A DNA stretch of 64,000 nucleotides from Amycolatopsis decaplanina DSM 44594. Lineage in GTDB: Bacteria > Actinomycetota > Actinomycetes > Mycobacteriales > Pseudonocardiaceae. Of the stretch, positions 54,582 to 63,122 are shown one piece after another. The notes under the pieces are model-generated. The model had not been told where the DNA came from. It worked only from the letters and a program-made list of their open reading frames with translations, and did no database searches. A program made the position numbers and the translations under genes. The stretch covers positions 186,001-250,000 of the forward strand of contig NZ_AOHO01000048.1 in NCBI RefSeq assembly GCF_000342005.1, read 5' to 3'. Position 1 is the stretch's first letter; every line of letters begins with the position of its first letter.

Positions 54582-55508
54582 TCAGCCCAGGCTGTTGGTC
54601 GCGAAGGTGTCGCATCGCGCCGGTTCGCCGGTCTGGAAGCCGGTGGTGAACCACTTCTTCCGCTGCGCCGAAGTGCCGTGGCTGAACTTCGACTCGTCGA
54701 CCCGGCCGCCGCCGAGTTTCGACTGGATGTAGTCGTCGCCGATCCGCGAAGCGGTGTCCAGCGCGGAGTTGACGTCCTCCTGGCTGATCTCGCTGATCAG
54801 CGGCCGCCCGGTCTCGGTCGGGGTGGTCGTGGCGTGGTTCGCCCAGACGCCGGCGTAGCAGTCGGCCTGCAGTTCGAGCCGCACCGAACCCGACGTCGGC
54901 CCGCTCCCGGTGCCCTTTTTCGACACTCCGGTGAGGTTCTGCACGTGGTGGCCGTATTCGTGGGCCAGCACGTACGCCTCCGCGAACGGCCCGCCCTGGG
55001 CGCCGAACCGGGTGCGGAGTTCGTTGAAGAAACCGAGGTCGATGTAGACCTCGGAGTCGCCGGGGCAGTAGAACGGCCCGACGTCCGAAGTCGCGTTGCC
55101 GCAGGCCGTGTTCACGCCGCCGTTGAAGAAGTTGGTGACGGCCTTGCGATAGGTCGACCCGGACCGCTGGAACTCCTGCCCCCAGTAATCCTGGATCGAG
55201 TTGATGATGGCGACGATCGCGCAGTCGTGGTTCCGGTTCGCGTCCGCGCCGGTCTTGCACTCCTGGGAGAGCGACGTGTTGTCCATCTGCTGCCCGGAGC
55301 CCACGCCGCCCAGGCCGCCGAGCCCGCCCGAGGACGGGTTCAGGCTCACGCCGCCGAACTGGGAGATGAGGAAGTAGATGACGAGGCCGACCACACTGAG
55401 CCCGCCGCCGCCGAGTGCCACCCGGCCGCCGATACCGCCGCCTCCACCGCCGCCGCGCAGGTCCTCGACTTCGGAGGTGTCCAGGCCCGCGCCTTCGTCG
55501 AATCGCAC
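54582..55508 (-). CDS. Putative neutral zinc metallopeptidase (YpfJ family)
   Basis: A 308-residue membrane-anchored peptidase. A short cytoplasmic part with Gly-rich stretch precedes one helix (about 38-50, VVGLVIYFLISQF). The outer domain has the HEYGHH zinc motif (HExxH) and a downstream third ligand in LELQADCYAG. A C-terminal KKWFTTGFQTGEPARCDTF completes the family pattern. It belongs to the neutral zinc metallopeptidase family of unknown physiological role. Confidence 0.9.
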   Translation of the reverse strand: MRFDEGAGLDTSEVEDLRGGGGGGGIGGRVALGGGGLSVVGLVIYFLISQFGGVSLNPSSGGLGGLGGVGSGQQMDNTSLSQECKTGADANRNHDCAIVAIINSIQDYWGQEFQRSGSTYRKAVTNFFNGGVNTACGNATSDVGPFYCPGDSEVYIDLGFFNELRTRFGAQGGPFAEAYVLAHEYGHHVQNLTGVSKKGTGSGPTSGSVRLELQADCYAGVWANHATTTPTETGRPLISEISQEDVNSALDTASRIGDDYIQSKLGGGRVDESKFSHGTSAQRKKWFTTGFQTGEPARCDTFATNSLG

Positions 55509-56046
55509 GGGGAAAGCGTAGCCGGAAGGTCCCGGATATGCCTGGGTGCGGCCACTTCGAGTGGCCGCACCCAGGACTACCGAGGTTGTCTTGTTCTGAT
55601 CGCCGGTTGGCCGCGATCACCGGGCCGGCGCCGGGCACTGCCGAGGCGGTCGAAGAGGCCGCGAACCCGAAACAGGACGGAGTGACGCCGAATGCGCGAG
55701 AATTGTCGAGCGCATCTTGGAGATGCCCGCGCTCGTCGCTGTTCACAGTCGCGACCGACCCGGTCCATTCCGTTCCGGTCGCGGGACACAGCAGGCGGTC
55801 AACCGCGAGAATCACCCGCCATACCACCACCTGACCCTTCCCGGCTGGGGAGCAGGTCCGGCGACCCTTCGTCGGTTCGCCTGTTACTTGCCCGACCATC
55901 CGATGACAAGCAGAATGCGCCTTTTCGCGTCGAGTCTCAACCTTTTCGTAACCCTCCTTCGGGCGAATGTGGCGCCGGATTTTTCAAGGGCCGAAAAGTG
56001 GCCGGTGGGTCTGCGCCTTGTGCGATCAACGCTCTACTCTGCGTGG
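55509..56046. other. Intergenic region of about 540 bp between divergent genes
   Basis: It contains one strong hairpin (55541-55575). Short open frames on both strands lack ribosome sites and coding-like composition. The 3' third (55900-56040) is richer in A and T and probably carries the marR promoter. I see no clear dyad for MarR binding. Confidence 0.5.
55541..55575. repeat. 16-bp perfect hairpin with TCG triloop
   Basis: CCTGGGTGCGGCCACT (55541-55556) and AGTGGCCGCACCCAGG (55560-55575). It lies 33-67 bp upstream of the start codon of the zinc peptidase gene, not at a gene end, so a terminator role is not obvious; it could be a leader hairpin or the trace of a lost gene. Confidence 0.65.
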
Positions 56047-56550
56047 ATGGCGGTGGAGCAGAAGGAAGTGCGCTGGCTGTCCGCGTCCGAGATGGTCGCT
56101 TGGCGCTCGTACATCGTCGCCACCATGCGGCTGCGACAGCGCCTGCATCGCGAACTCTCCGAGCGTCACGACGTCACCCTCGCCGACTACGAGGTCCTGG
56201 TCTGCCTTTCGCTCCAGCCCGACAGGCGGATGCGGATGACGGAGCTGGCGAGCATGCTCGGCTCGACCAAGAGCAGGCTTTCGCACCAGATGGTCCGGCT
56301 GGAGGCCGAGGGCCTCATCCGCCGCACCCGGGACCCGGCGGACAAACGCGGCGTCGTCGCGGAGATGACCGGAAGCGGCACGGAACTGCTGGAGAGGGCC
56401 GCGCCGACGCACGTCGAGGGTGTCCGGGAGCATCTGATCGACCTGCTGAGTCCCGAAGAGCAGCAGGTGCTGGGGCAGGCTTTCGGACGCGTGCTGGATC
56501 ATCTGTCGGAGATCGACGGCCTCCCGCGCCTGCCGCCGATCACTTCTTGA
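56047..56550 (+). CDS. MarR-family transcriptional regulator
   Basis: A 167-residue protein with the winged helix-turn-helix of MarR regulators: LADYEVLVCLSLQPDRRMRM, TELASMLGSTKSRLSHQMVRLEAEGLI and the wing RTRDPADKRGVVAEMT. Helices at both ends form the dimer interface. The ligand is unknown. The start at ATG 56047 was chosen at the beginning of the first helix. Its 3' end overlaps the convergent sigma factor gene by 11 bp. Confidence 0.9.
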   Translation: MAVEQKEVRWLSASEMVAWRSYIVATMRLRQRLHRELSERHDVTLADYEVLVCLSLQPDRRMRMTELASMLGSTKSRLSHQMVRLEAEGLIRRTRDPADKRGVVAEMTGSGTELLERAAPTHVEGVREHLIDLLSPEEQQVLGQAFGRVLDHLSEIDGLPRLPPITS

Positions 56551-57694
56551 GGGCGTTGATCCGCGCTGCTTGACGCGTCAGGTGGGCGCGCTCGGCCAGG
56601 TTGGCCGCTTTCCCCGCCGCCTCGCTGTACAGCCGTGCCGCTGTCACCAGGTCGCCGTCGCGCTCATGGAGGTACGCCGCCACCGCCGCGTACCTCGGCA
56701 GTGAATCGTCGAGTTCCGCGAGCGCGGCGAGCCCCGCGCGCGGTCCGTCCGCCTCGCCGACGGCCACCGCGCGGTTGAGCCGGACGACCGGGCTGCCGGT
56801 CAGTCGCGCGAGCTCGTCGTACCACTCGACGATCTGCGCCCAGTCGGTCTCCTCGGCGGTGGGCGCGTCCGCGTGGAGCGCCGCGATGGCGGCCTGCGCC
56901 TGGAACTCGCCCAGCCTGTCGCGGGCCAGTGCCGCTTGCAGGATCTCGACGCCCTCGGCGATCAGGCGCGTGTCCCATTTCCCCCGGTCCTGCTCGGCGA
57001 GCGGCACCAGGTCGCCGCCGGACACCGTCCTGGCGGCGCGCCGGGCGTGGTGGAGCAGCATGAGGGCGAGCAGCCCCGCGACCTCGGGGTGGTCGATCGA
57101 GGCCGAGAGCCGCCGGGTGAGCCGGATCGCTTCGGCGGCGAGGTCGACGTCGCCGGAGTAGCCCTCGTTGAACACCAGGTAGAGCACGCGGAGCACGGTG
57201 GCGACGTCGCCCGCCTGGTCGAAACGCACTCCGGAGACGGTGCGCTTGGCCCGGCTGATGCGCTGCGCCATGGTCGCCTCGGGCACCAGGTACGCCTGGG
57301 CGATCTGGCGGGTGGTCAGTCCCCCGACGGCGCGCAGCGTGAGCGCGACCGCCGAAGACGGCGTCAGCGACGGGTGGGCGCACAGGAAGTAGAGCTGCAG
57401 CGTGTCGTCCACCGCGGGGGTGGGCCCGGGGGTGGGCTCGTCGTCGACGAGATCCTCGCGACGGCGCCGGGCGGCGTCCGACCGGGCCATGTCGAGGAAC
57501 TTGCGCCAGGCGACGGTGACGAGCCAGCCTTTCGGGTCCTTCGGCCGGTCGCCGGGCCAGACGCGGACAGCCTCGATCAGCGCTTCCTGCACGGCGTCCT
57601 CGGCCGCCGCGAAGTCGGCTCCGCGGCGGACGAGGATCCCGAGGACGTTCGGCGTGAGGCTCCGGAGCAGGGCCTCGTCCAGCTCGGTGTTCAC
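56540..57694 (-). CDS. ECF sigma factor, DUF6596 type (ECF41/42-like)
   Basis: A 384-residue sigma factor. Region 2 has NVLGILVRRGADFAAAEDAVQEALIEA; region 4 has GLTTRQIAQAYLVPEATMAQRISRAK; the C-terminal 200 residues form the extra helical domain (HHARRAARTVSGGDLVPLAEQDR) that marks this group. The GTG start overlaps the stop of the YCII-domain gene (GTGA), the usual companion of this sigma class, which lies in front of it. Confidence 0.92.
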   Translation of the reverse strand: MNTELDEALLRSLTPNVLGILVRRGADFAAAEDAVQEALIEAVRVWPGDRPKDPKGWLVTVAWRKFLDMARSDAARRRREDLVDDEPTPGPTPAVDDTLQLYFLCAHPSLTPSSAVALTLRAVGGLTTRQIAQAYLVPEATMAQRISRAKRTVSGVRFDQAGDVATVLRVLYLVFNEGYSGDVDLAAEAIRLTRRLSASIDHPEVAGLLALMLLHHARRAARTVSGGDLVPLAEQDRGKWDTRLIAEGVEILQAALARDRLGEFQAQAAIAALHADAPTAEETDWAQIVEWYDELARLTGSPVVRLNRAVAVGEADGPRAGLAALAELDDSLPRYAAVAAYLHERDGDLVTAARLYSEAAGKAANLAERAHLTRQAARINALKK

Positions 57695-58098
57695 TCCGTG
57701 ATGACGAGCGGCTCGCCCCACATCGGACGCAGTTCGAGCCACTCGTGGATCGGCTTCCCGCCCGCTCCCGGAGCGGCCGACAGCTCGCCCGCCAGTTCGA
57801 GCGCTCGTTCGTAGCTGTCGACGTCGATCACCATGAAGCCGGCGATGAGGTCCTTGGTCTCGGCGAACGGTCCGTCCGTGACCGGCGGCTTGCCCTCGCC
57901 GTCGTACCGGACGAAGGTGCCTTCGGGGGCGAGAGCCCGCTCTTCGACGAACTCGCCGGTCTCGACGAGCCGGGCCGCGAAGTCCCTCATGTACTTCACG
58001 TGCGCCGTGATCTCGTCCGGGGCCCATTGGTCCATCGGCACGTCGTTGACCGCCGCCGGAGCGCCGCGATAGTGCTTGAGCAGCAGGTATTTGGGCAT
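57691..58098 (-). CDS. YCII/DGPF-domain protein
   Basis: A 135-residue dimeric alpha/beta-barrel protein. It has MPKYLLLKHYRG at the start, the family motif VTDGPFAETKDLIAGFMVIDVDSYERALELA and a C-terminal IHEWLELRPMW. Such proteins are regularly encoded directly before DUF6596-type sigma factors and may sense a signal for them. Translationally coupled to the sigma gene by a four-base overlap. Confidence 0.9.
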   Translation of the reverse strand: MPKYLLLKHYRGAPAAVNDVPMDQWAPDEITAHVKYMRDFAARLVETGEFVEERALAPEGTFVRYDGEGKPPVTDGPFAETKDLIAGFMVIDVDSYERALELAGELSAAPGAGGKPIHEWLELRPMWGEPLVITE

Positions 58099-58220
58099 GA
58101 CGGAAGAGTAATGGCAGTCTGCCGGTCGTTCTGCCTGGTGGTCTATACATCCGACCTCTAGCTTCCTTGGTGCGATCAGATCGAGAAGTGCGTATTCCTC
58201 CATCGCGAAAGGAAGAGCCC

Positions 58221-59999
58221 TTGTCCAAGGCGAAACGGCGATCCGCCGGCCTGCTCGTGACCGTCGGCCTCATCTGTGGCCTGCTTGCAGGGGAGACCGC
58301 GGGGGCCGCGGCATCTGATGAATCCGCCACCCAGGATCACAGCCGTCCGTTGCCGCCCGGCGCGACCCCGGTGGCCCCGCTCGCTCCCGCCGTCGCTCAG
58401 GCGCAGATCGCCGCCAACCCGGTGATCTGCGAGGGCGACGGGGTTTCCGGCAAACGCGTCGAGCTGGTCTACGTCCGTGAGGCCGGTCAGCCCGACCGGT
58501 ACGCGACCGTCGTGCCGTCCCTGCGCGCCTACGCGTCCGGGATCGACGACTCGTTCAACGACAGCGCCGCGGCGACCGGCGGCAGCAGGCATCTCCGCTA
58601 TGTGACGACCGCGGGAGCGGGTTGCCAGGTCGCCGTCGCGAACCTCGTGGTGCCCGACGGCACGTACCAGTCCGGCGCGATCCGCGACCGCGCCATCCAG
58701 GCCGGCTTTTACCACGCCGACCGCGACTACATGCTGTTCTCCGACAACCCGCACACCTGTGCCGGCACGTGGGGCGACAGCGACGACCAGCCCGGCCCCG
58801 CCAACGCCTTCAACAACGGTCGGCACTACACGGAGATCGCCGTCCCCTGCTGGGGTGTCAACGCCGCCGCCCACGAACTGGGCCACATGCTCGGCGCGGT
58901 CCTGCCGGGTGCCCCGCACTACCAGGGCGGCGGGCACTGCTCCCAGGAATGGGACCTGATGTGTTACGGCGACACCCAGTCCTTCGACTGCACGGAACGC
59001 GATTTCGACCGGCTGCTGGACTGCGGCCACGACGACTACTTCAGCACGAACCCCACCCCCGGCAGCTGGCTCGCCACCCACTGGAACGTGGCCAACAGCG
59101 CGTTCCTGATCAAGAAGGACACCCCCGACAACGACGACGGCCACGCCCAAGGTGGGAAGACCTACGTCATCACGGGCGCGAACGGCAACGCCATCGATGT
59201 CGTGGGTTCGTCGACCGGCGGCCTCGCCAACCTCAGCCAGCGGCCGCGGAACGACTCCCTGAGCCAGAAGTGGATCCTGGGGTACAACACCGGTCTTCAG
59301 CTCGTCAACGCCAACAGCCAGCTGTGCGCCGACAGCGCCCAGAGCGGGACGGCGCCCGGCACGCAGATCCTCCAGTACAACTGCAACGGCCAGAACGGCA
59401 TGCGGTGGGCGTTCCAGCCGCTCGGCAACGGCCGCGTGGCGATCTTCAACTACCTGACGGGTTACGCGGTCACTGACGGCGGCGCGTACCCGGCCCCGCT
59501 GGTCCAGCAGCCCTACACCGGAGCGGCCAACCAGCAGTGGACCCTGAACCCCGTCGCCGACCCCGGCCCGAAGGCGGGCGTGAAGTACTACCTGGCCGTC
59601 GCCACCAACGGCAACAGCGCGGCGGTGGTCGACGGCTCTTCGTCGGCCGGCGCGAAGATCACCAACGTGGCCAGGCAGAACGACAACGGCCAGAAGTGGA
59701 GGCTCACCGACGCGGGCGGCGGGTACTGGAAGATCTCCAACGAGCGGAGCGGTCAGTGCCTGCGGCCGGTCTCCGGCAGCACCGCGGAAGGCGCGCAGCT
59801 CGAACAGACGCACTGCGGTTCGGCCACCAATCAGCAGTGGAAGCTGCTCCAGAGTGCCGACATGCGCTACGGGCTGGTGAACCGGGCGAGCAACCTGGCG
59901 GTGCGGCAGGTCAACAACGGCACGGCTTCGCTCCTGGAACAGCGGCCCTTCCTGGGCGGCCGTAGCGATGAGACCGTCTGGGCCCTGGTGCCCGCGTGA
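58221..59999 (+). CDS. Secreted zinc-protease-like protein with ricin B-type lectin repeats
   Basis: A 592-residue exported protein. TTG 58221 is the start, with AAAGGAAG five bases upstream; no ATG or GTG lies closer. The signal peptide covers residues 1-40. The N-terminal domain (about 75-320) contains the metzincin-like AAHELGHMLGAV (HExxH) and a later MCYGD like the Met-turn. From about 325 the sequence has repeated QxW units (SQKWIL, NQQWTL, QKWRL, NQQWKL), two ricin B-type trefoils that bind carbohydrate. It probably degrades a protein while attached to a glycan. Confidence 0.85.
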   Translation: MSKAKRRSAGLLVTVGLICGLLAGETAGAAASDESATQDHSRPLPPGATPVAPLAPAVAQAQIAANPVICEGDGVSGKRVELVYVREAGQPDRYATVVPSLRAYASGIDDSFNDSAAATGGSRHLRYVTTAGAGCQVAVANLVVPDGTYQSGAIRDRAIQAGFYHADRDYMLFSDNPHTCAGTWGDSDDQPGPANAFNNGRHYTEIAVPCWGVNAAAHELGHMLGAVLPGAPHYQGGGHCSQEWDLMCYGDTQSFDCTERDFDRLLDCGHDDYFSTNPTPGSWLATHWNVANSAFLIKKDTPDNDDGHAQGGKTYVITGANGNAIDVVGSSTGGLANLSQRPRNDSLSQKWILGYNTGLQLVNANSQLCADSAQSGTAPGTQILQYNCNGQNGMRWAFQPLGNGRVAIFNYLTGYAVTDGGAYPAPLVQQPYTGAANQQWTLNPVADPGPKAGVKYYLAVATNGNSAAVVDGSSSAGAKITNVARQNDNGQKWRLTDAGGGYWKISNERSGQCLRPVSGSTAEGAQLEQTHCGSATNQQWKLLQSADMRYGLVNRASNLAVRQVNNGTASLLEQRPFLGGRSDETVWALVPA

Positions 60000-60004
60000 C
60001 ACGA

Positions 60005-60034
60005 AGCGCCCCAGGTTCGCGAACCTGGGGCGCT
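60005..60034. terminator. Intrinsic terminator, 15-bp arms
   Basis: AGCGCCCCAGGTTCG (60005-60019) is followed at once by its perfect complement (60020-60034), then TTCGTTTT. It ends the secreted protease gene and stands before the tRNA gene in the opposite direction. Confidence 0.85.
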
Positions 60035-60048
60035 TTCGTTTTCAAGAC

Positions 60049-60137
60049 TGGCGGTAGCGGTGGGATTCGAACCCACGGAGGACAGAGCCCTCGCATGTTT
60101 TCAAGACATGTTCCTTCGGCCGCTCGGACACGCTACC
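60049..60137 (-). tRNA. tRNA-Ser (anticodon UGA)
   Basis: Read on the minus strand it begins GGTAGCGTGTCCGAGCGG, with a 7-bp acceptor stem (GGTAGCG/CGCTACC), an anticodon stem CATGT/ACATG around CTTGAAA (anticodon TGA), a long variable arm as in class II tRNAs, and GGTTCGAATCC for the T loop. Discriminator G is followed by an encoded CCA. 89 nt in all. Confidence 0.95.
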
Positions 60138-60216
60138 GCTGTCGAGGGTATCTGACGGGCATCGGCCGGAACGCTCTGGATCACGCATGGACGCGCGGCG
60201 CCTCCTTCGAGGGTGC

Positions 60217-60579
60217 CTAGTCGAAGTCCCAGTCGGTCATGATCCCGATGAAGATGAAGAAGGCCAAGAGCAGGACGACGATCGCGACGCCGACGTAGCC
60301 GATGATGATCGCCGCGAGCGCCATCCCCTGACCGCCCGCTTCCCCGCGTTTGGCCTTGGAGTGCGCGATGTGCCCCATGATGACGCCCGCGATCGACGGC
60401 AGCCCGCTGCAGGCGACCAGGCTGGCGATCGACACGACCATCGCCGCGATCGCGAGACCCTGTTCCTGCGGCGGTTGCGGCGGGCCGTACCCGTAACCCG
60501 GTTGCTGGTACGGCTGCCCGTACGGAGGTTGCTGACCGTAGGGCTGCTGCTGACCGTAGGGGTCCTGCGGGTATGTCAC
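60217..60579 (-). CDS. DUF4190 membrane protein with Gln/Tyr/Pro-rich N-terminus
   Basis: A 120-residue protein. The first 40 residues are PYGQQ-like repeats; two membrane helices follow (about 43-65 and 85-112) with the loop SIAGVIMGHIAHSKAKRG typical of DUF4190. The Gln/Tyr/Pro tail is seen in many actinobacterial membrane proteins of the envelope. The function is unknown. GTG 60579 is the start. Confidence 0.85.
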   Translation of the reverse strand: MTYPQDPYGQQQPYGQQPPYGQPYQQPGYGYGPPQPPQEQGLAIAAMVVSIASLVACSGLPSIAGVIMGHIAHSKAKRGEAGGQGMALAAIIIGYVGVAIVVLLLAFFIFIGIMTDWDFD

Positions 60580-60607
60580 CGGCTCACCGTAACCGCCGGA
60601 GCTTGGT

Positions 60608-60895
60608 TCAGGACGCCTGACTCTTCGCGGCCTTCGCCGCGATTCGCGCCTGGACCTCGGGACGGCGCAACGGCGGCACCGTCGTCGGCGGCTGACGACG
60701 TGCGGGCAATTCGGTCAGCAGCCGCCGGGTGATCTCGGTGATCTCGGCGACGGCGGCCTCGAACGGCTCGCGGGTGGCGTCGGACAGGCTCTGCACCCCG
60801 GACACCTTGCGGACGTACTGGCGGGCGGCGGCCTCGATCTCGTCCGGCGTCGCCGCCGGCTCCAGGCCTCGAAGCGTGGTGATGTTCCGGCACAT
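60608..60895 (-). CDS. DUF2277 family protein
   Basis: A 95-residue protein starting MCRNITTLRGLEPAAT, the hallmark of DUF2277, followed by EIEAAARQYVRKVSGVQ and EPFEAAVAEI. The family is small, cytoplasmic and of unknown function, common in actinobacteria. The ATG at 60895 is the only start that keeps the conserved N-terminus. Confidence 0.9.
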   Translation of the reverse strand: MCRNITTLRGLEPAATPDEIEAAARQYVRKVSGVQSLSDATREPFEAAVAEITEITRRLLTELPARRQPPTTVPPLRRPEVQARIAAKAAKSQAS

Positions 60896-61008
60896 GCCCC
60901 GATGGTACGTCCGCCCACCGACGCTTCCGGGCGCTTCGATCACACAGTCGGTTAGAAGCTGCCCCGGTTCGTTGACGCCGAAAAACGCGTTTGGGCACCC
61001 TCGACGGA

Positions 61009-61953
61009 GTGCCCCTCAGACCCCGTTCTCTTCGCCGTGCGCCCGTCGAGCCGATCCCCGAACCGGCCGAGCCCTCCCCGATTCCGGAACAGGTCTGGCA
61101 GCGCGTCCCGATCGACGCACTGATCGACCTGGTCACCGAGATTTTCACCGCGCACGACCTGCCGTGGTCGCGTGCCAGGATGGCCGCCGAGGCGTTGTGC
61201 CACGGCGATCTCACCGGAACGCCGGAATCCGGCGTCGCCGAACTGACCCGGCTGCATCTGCCGATGCTGGTCGACGGCATGGTGCGGCCGAGGGCCGAAC
61301 CGCTGATGATCGCCGACCGCGGCGCCGCCGCCCTGATCGACTACCGCCGCGCGCCGGGGCTGTGGGCCGTCGGCGACGCGATGGACCGGGCGGTGTCCCG
61401 GGCGGGCCGGTACGGCGTCGGGCTCATGTCGGTCCGCGGCGTCGGGCCGTTCGGCCGCGCCGGGCACCATGCCGCGAGGGCCTTGCCGCACACCATGATC
61501 GGGCTCGTCATGGCGGCGGGCGGGGAGCACGGGACGGCCGCGAACCCGCTCGGCATGGCCGCCCCCGCCGGCGCGTACCCCGAGTTCGTTCTCGACCTGG
61601 ACACCCTGGCGGACGTCGACAGCGCCGCCATCGCCGGATTCGCCCTGCTGGTGGAGATCTTCGCCGGGGTGCTGTCGGGTGTCGGCGACCACGATCACGA
61701 CACCGGCCTGATGGTGATGGCCATCGCGCCGACGACGCTGCGCAGCGCCGACGGTTTCTACAAGGCCGCCAGCGCGTTGTTCGGCAGCCTGCTCGGCTGG
61801 GAGGGCGGCACCCCGGTCCGCTATCCGGGCTGGCGCGAAGCGCAGTACCTCGAACAGTGCCAAGCGCTGGGTGTCCCGCTGAACGAGCCGGTGCACCGCG
61901 AACTCGAAGACCTCGCGAAGGCGCTCAGGCTGCCGGGCTTCGCTGATCGGTGA
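61009..61953 (+). CDS. Ldh/MDH2-family oxidoreductase-like protein, degenerate
   Basis: A protein of about 314 residues resembling the malate/L-lactate dehydrogenase family PF02615. The N-terminal helices (IDALIDLVTEIFTAHDL, AAEALCHGDLTGTPESGVAEL) and the GTAANPLGMAAP segment fit. Where active members have the SNHFGxAGY motif, this protein reads VRGVGPFGRAGHH, so the catalytic His appears replaced. It is also shorter than the family. It may be a non-catalytic relative. TTG 60991 is an alternative start. Confidence 0.7.
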   Translation: MPLRPRSLRRAPVEPIPEPAEPSPIPEQVWQRVPIDALIDLVTEIFTAHDLPWSRARMAAEALCHGDLTGTPESGVAELTRLHLPMLVDGMVRPRAEPLMIADRGAAALIDYRRAPGLWAVGDAMDRAVSRAGRYGVGLMSVRGVGPFGRAGHHAARALPHTMIGLVMAAGGEHGTAANPLGMAAPAGAYPEFVLDLDTLADVDSAAIAGFALLVEIFAGVLSGVGDHDHDTGLMVMAIAPTTLRSADGFYKAASALFGSLLGWEGGTPVRYPGWREAQYLEQCQALGVPLNEPVHRELEDLAKALRLPGFADR

Positions 61954-61983
61954 CGTGATCCATACGCGCGAATGCCATGCCGG

Positions 61984-62028
61984 CAACGGGCGGGAATCAC
62001 GAACATTTCCCGATTCCCTCGCCTGTTG
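61984..62028 (+). terminator. Hairpin after the Ldh-like gene
   Basis: CAAC, GGC and GGGAATC (61984-61998) pair with GATTCCC, GCC and GTTG (62012-62028) with a two-base bulge and one possible G-T pair. It lies 31 bp after the stop and probably ends that transcript. Confidence 0.6.
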
Positions 62029-62156
62029 GGCTGACCGGGTGATCCTGTCGTCCGCTCGTCAACGATATTCGACCTAACGGCGATTATGCGGTCCCTCTCG
62101 GTGTGTCCTCTCTGGTTTGATTGCTGGTTCGAGGAGACGGTGCCAGAGGGGGAAGT

Positions 62157-63122
62157 ATGGCGGCCGACTACACCGGCCTGCTTGATGAATTGCGAGCTCT
62201 GCGCAAAGGGAGGGGGGTCTTCTCCGCTGAGATCACTCAGCGGATAGGCCCCACCCTGCGCGAGCTTTGCCGCATCCAGCCGGACGACCAGGCGCCGGAG
62301 ATCAGAGAGAAGCTCCTGCGGCATCTCAGTGACGTGGCGGCCTCCTTGCCCGCTGACCTGCGAGTGGCCGCCTCGGCAGCGGTCGCCCTCCATCCCGCTG
62401 CTCGACACCGGTTCCTGACCGGGCGGATCACCTGGCTCGCCCAGCGGATCGGACGAGACGAGCGAACCGTCCGTCGCCGGATGGACGACGGCATCGCCCA
62501 ACTCGCGGAGGTGGCGGCCCGTTGTCTCAGCGCACCGCCTCCGCCGCCGGATAACGATCAGAGCGACTTCCACGTCGAGCAGTTCAGCGCGGTCCTGATA
62601 CTGGACCGTGGCGCACCGGAGGCGCTGGAGAGGCGCACGATCGTCGCCGAGCGCGACGACCTCGACCAGATCGTCGTCGCGCTCAGCCTGCCGACGGTGT
62701 CCGCCGCCGAGAACAGAGACCGGGATCTGGCGGCGGAAGTCCTTTACGGCGGGACGCTCCTTCGCCGAAGGCGCCCGGTCGGCAGCCGTTTCGAGTTCGT
62801 TCTCACGCTGCCGAGGCCACTCCGAGCGGGGGAACGCCACGAGTACGGGATGAGGTACCGGATTCCCGAAGGACAGGCGATGCGTGAGCACTACGTGTAC
62901 ACGTCGCCCCGGCGGTGCGGCCTCTTCGATCTCCGGGTTCGGTTCGGACTCGTCGATCAACCCCTGCGGATCTGGCGAGTCGAAGAGGTATTCCATCGAG
63001 ACCTCGACGAGGAGGCCCCGACGGGTGACATCTTGCTGCCCGACAAGGCGGGCGAGCTCCGCGTCGTGTTCCGCGACCTGTTGCCTGGGTTCGGGTACGG
63101 CGTCCAATGGACGATGCCGTGA
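62157..63122 (+). CDS. Hypothetical protein with helix-turn-helix-like segment
   Basis: A 321-residue cytoplasmic protein. The N-terminal 140 residues are helical and contain ITWLAQRIGRDERTVRRRMDDGIAQLAEVA, which looks like a sigma-70 region 4-like or GerE-like DNA-binding helix pair. After a Pro-rich linker (SAPPPPPD) the C-terminal 170 residues are beta-rich. I cannot name the family. GAGGGGGAAG precedes the ATG. Its end overlaps the Crp-like gene, so the two are coupled. Confidence 0.7.
   Translation: MAADYTGLLDELRALRKGRGVFSAEITQRIGPTLRELCRIQPDDQAPEIREKLLRHLSDVAASLPADLRVAASAAVALHPAARHRFLTGRITWLAQRIGRDERTVRRRMDDGIAQLAEVAARCLSAPPPPPDNDQSDFHVEQFSAVLILDRGAPEALERRTIVAERDDLDQIVVALSLPTVSAAENRDRDLAAEVLYGGTLLRRRRPVGSRFEFVLTLPRPLRAGERHEYGMRYRIPEGQAMREHYVYTSPRRCGLFDLRVRFGLVDQPLRIWRVEEVFHRDLDEEAPTGDILLPDKAGELRVVFRDLLPGFGYGVQWTMP

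Noticed and set aside
55576..56046. A small gene between the zinc peptidase and the MarR regulator
   Set aside because: Frames on both strands lack a ribosome site and a plausible protein; the upstream extension of the MarR frame is not family-like.
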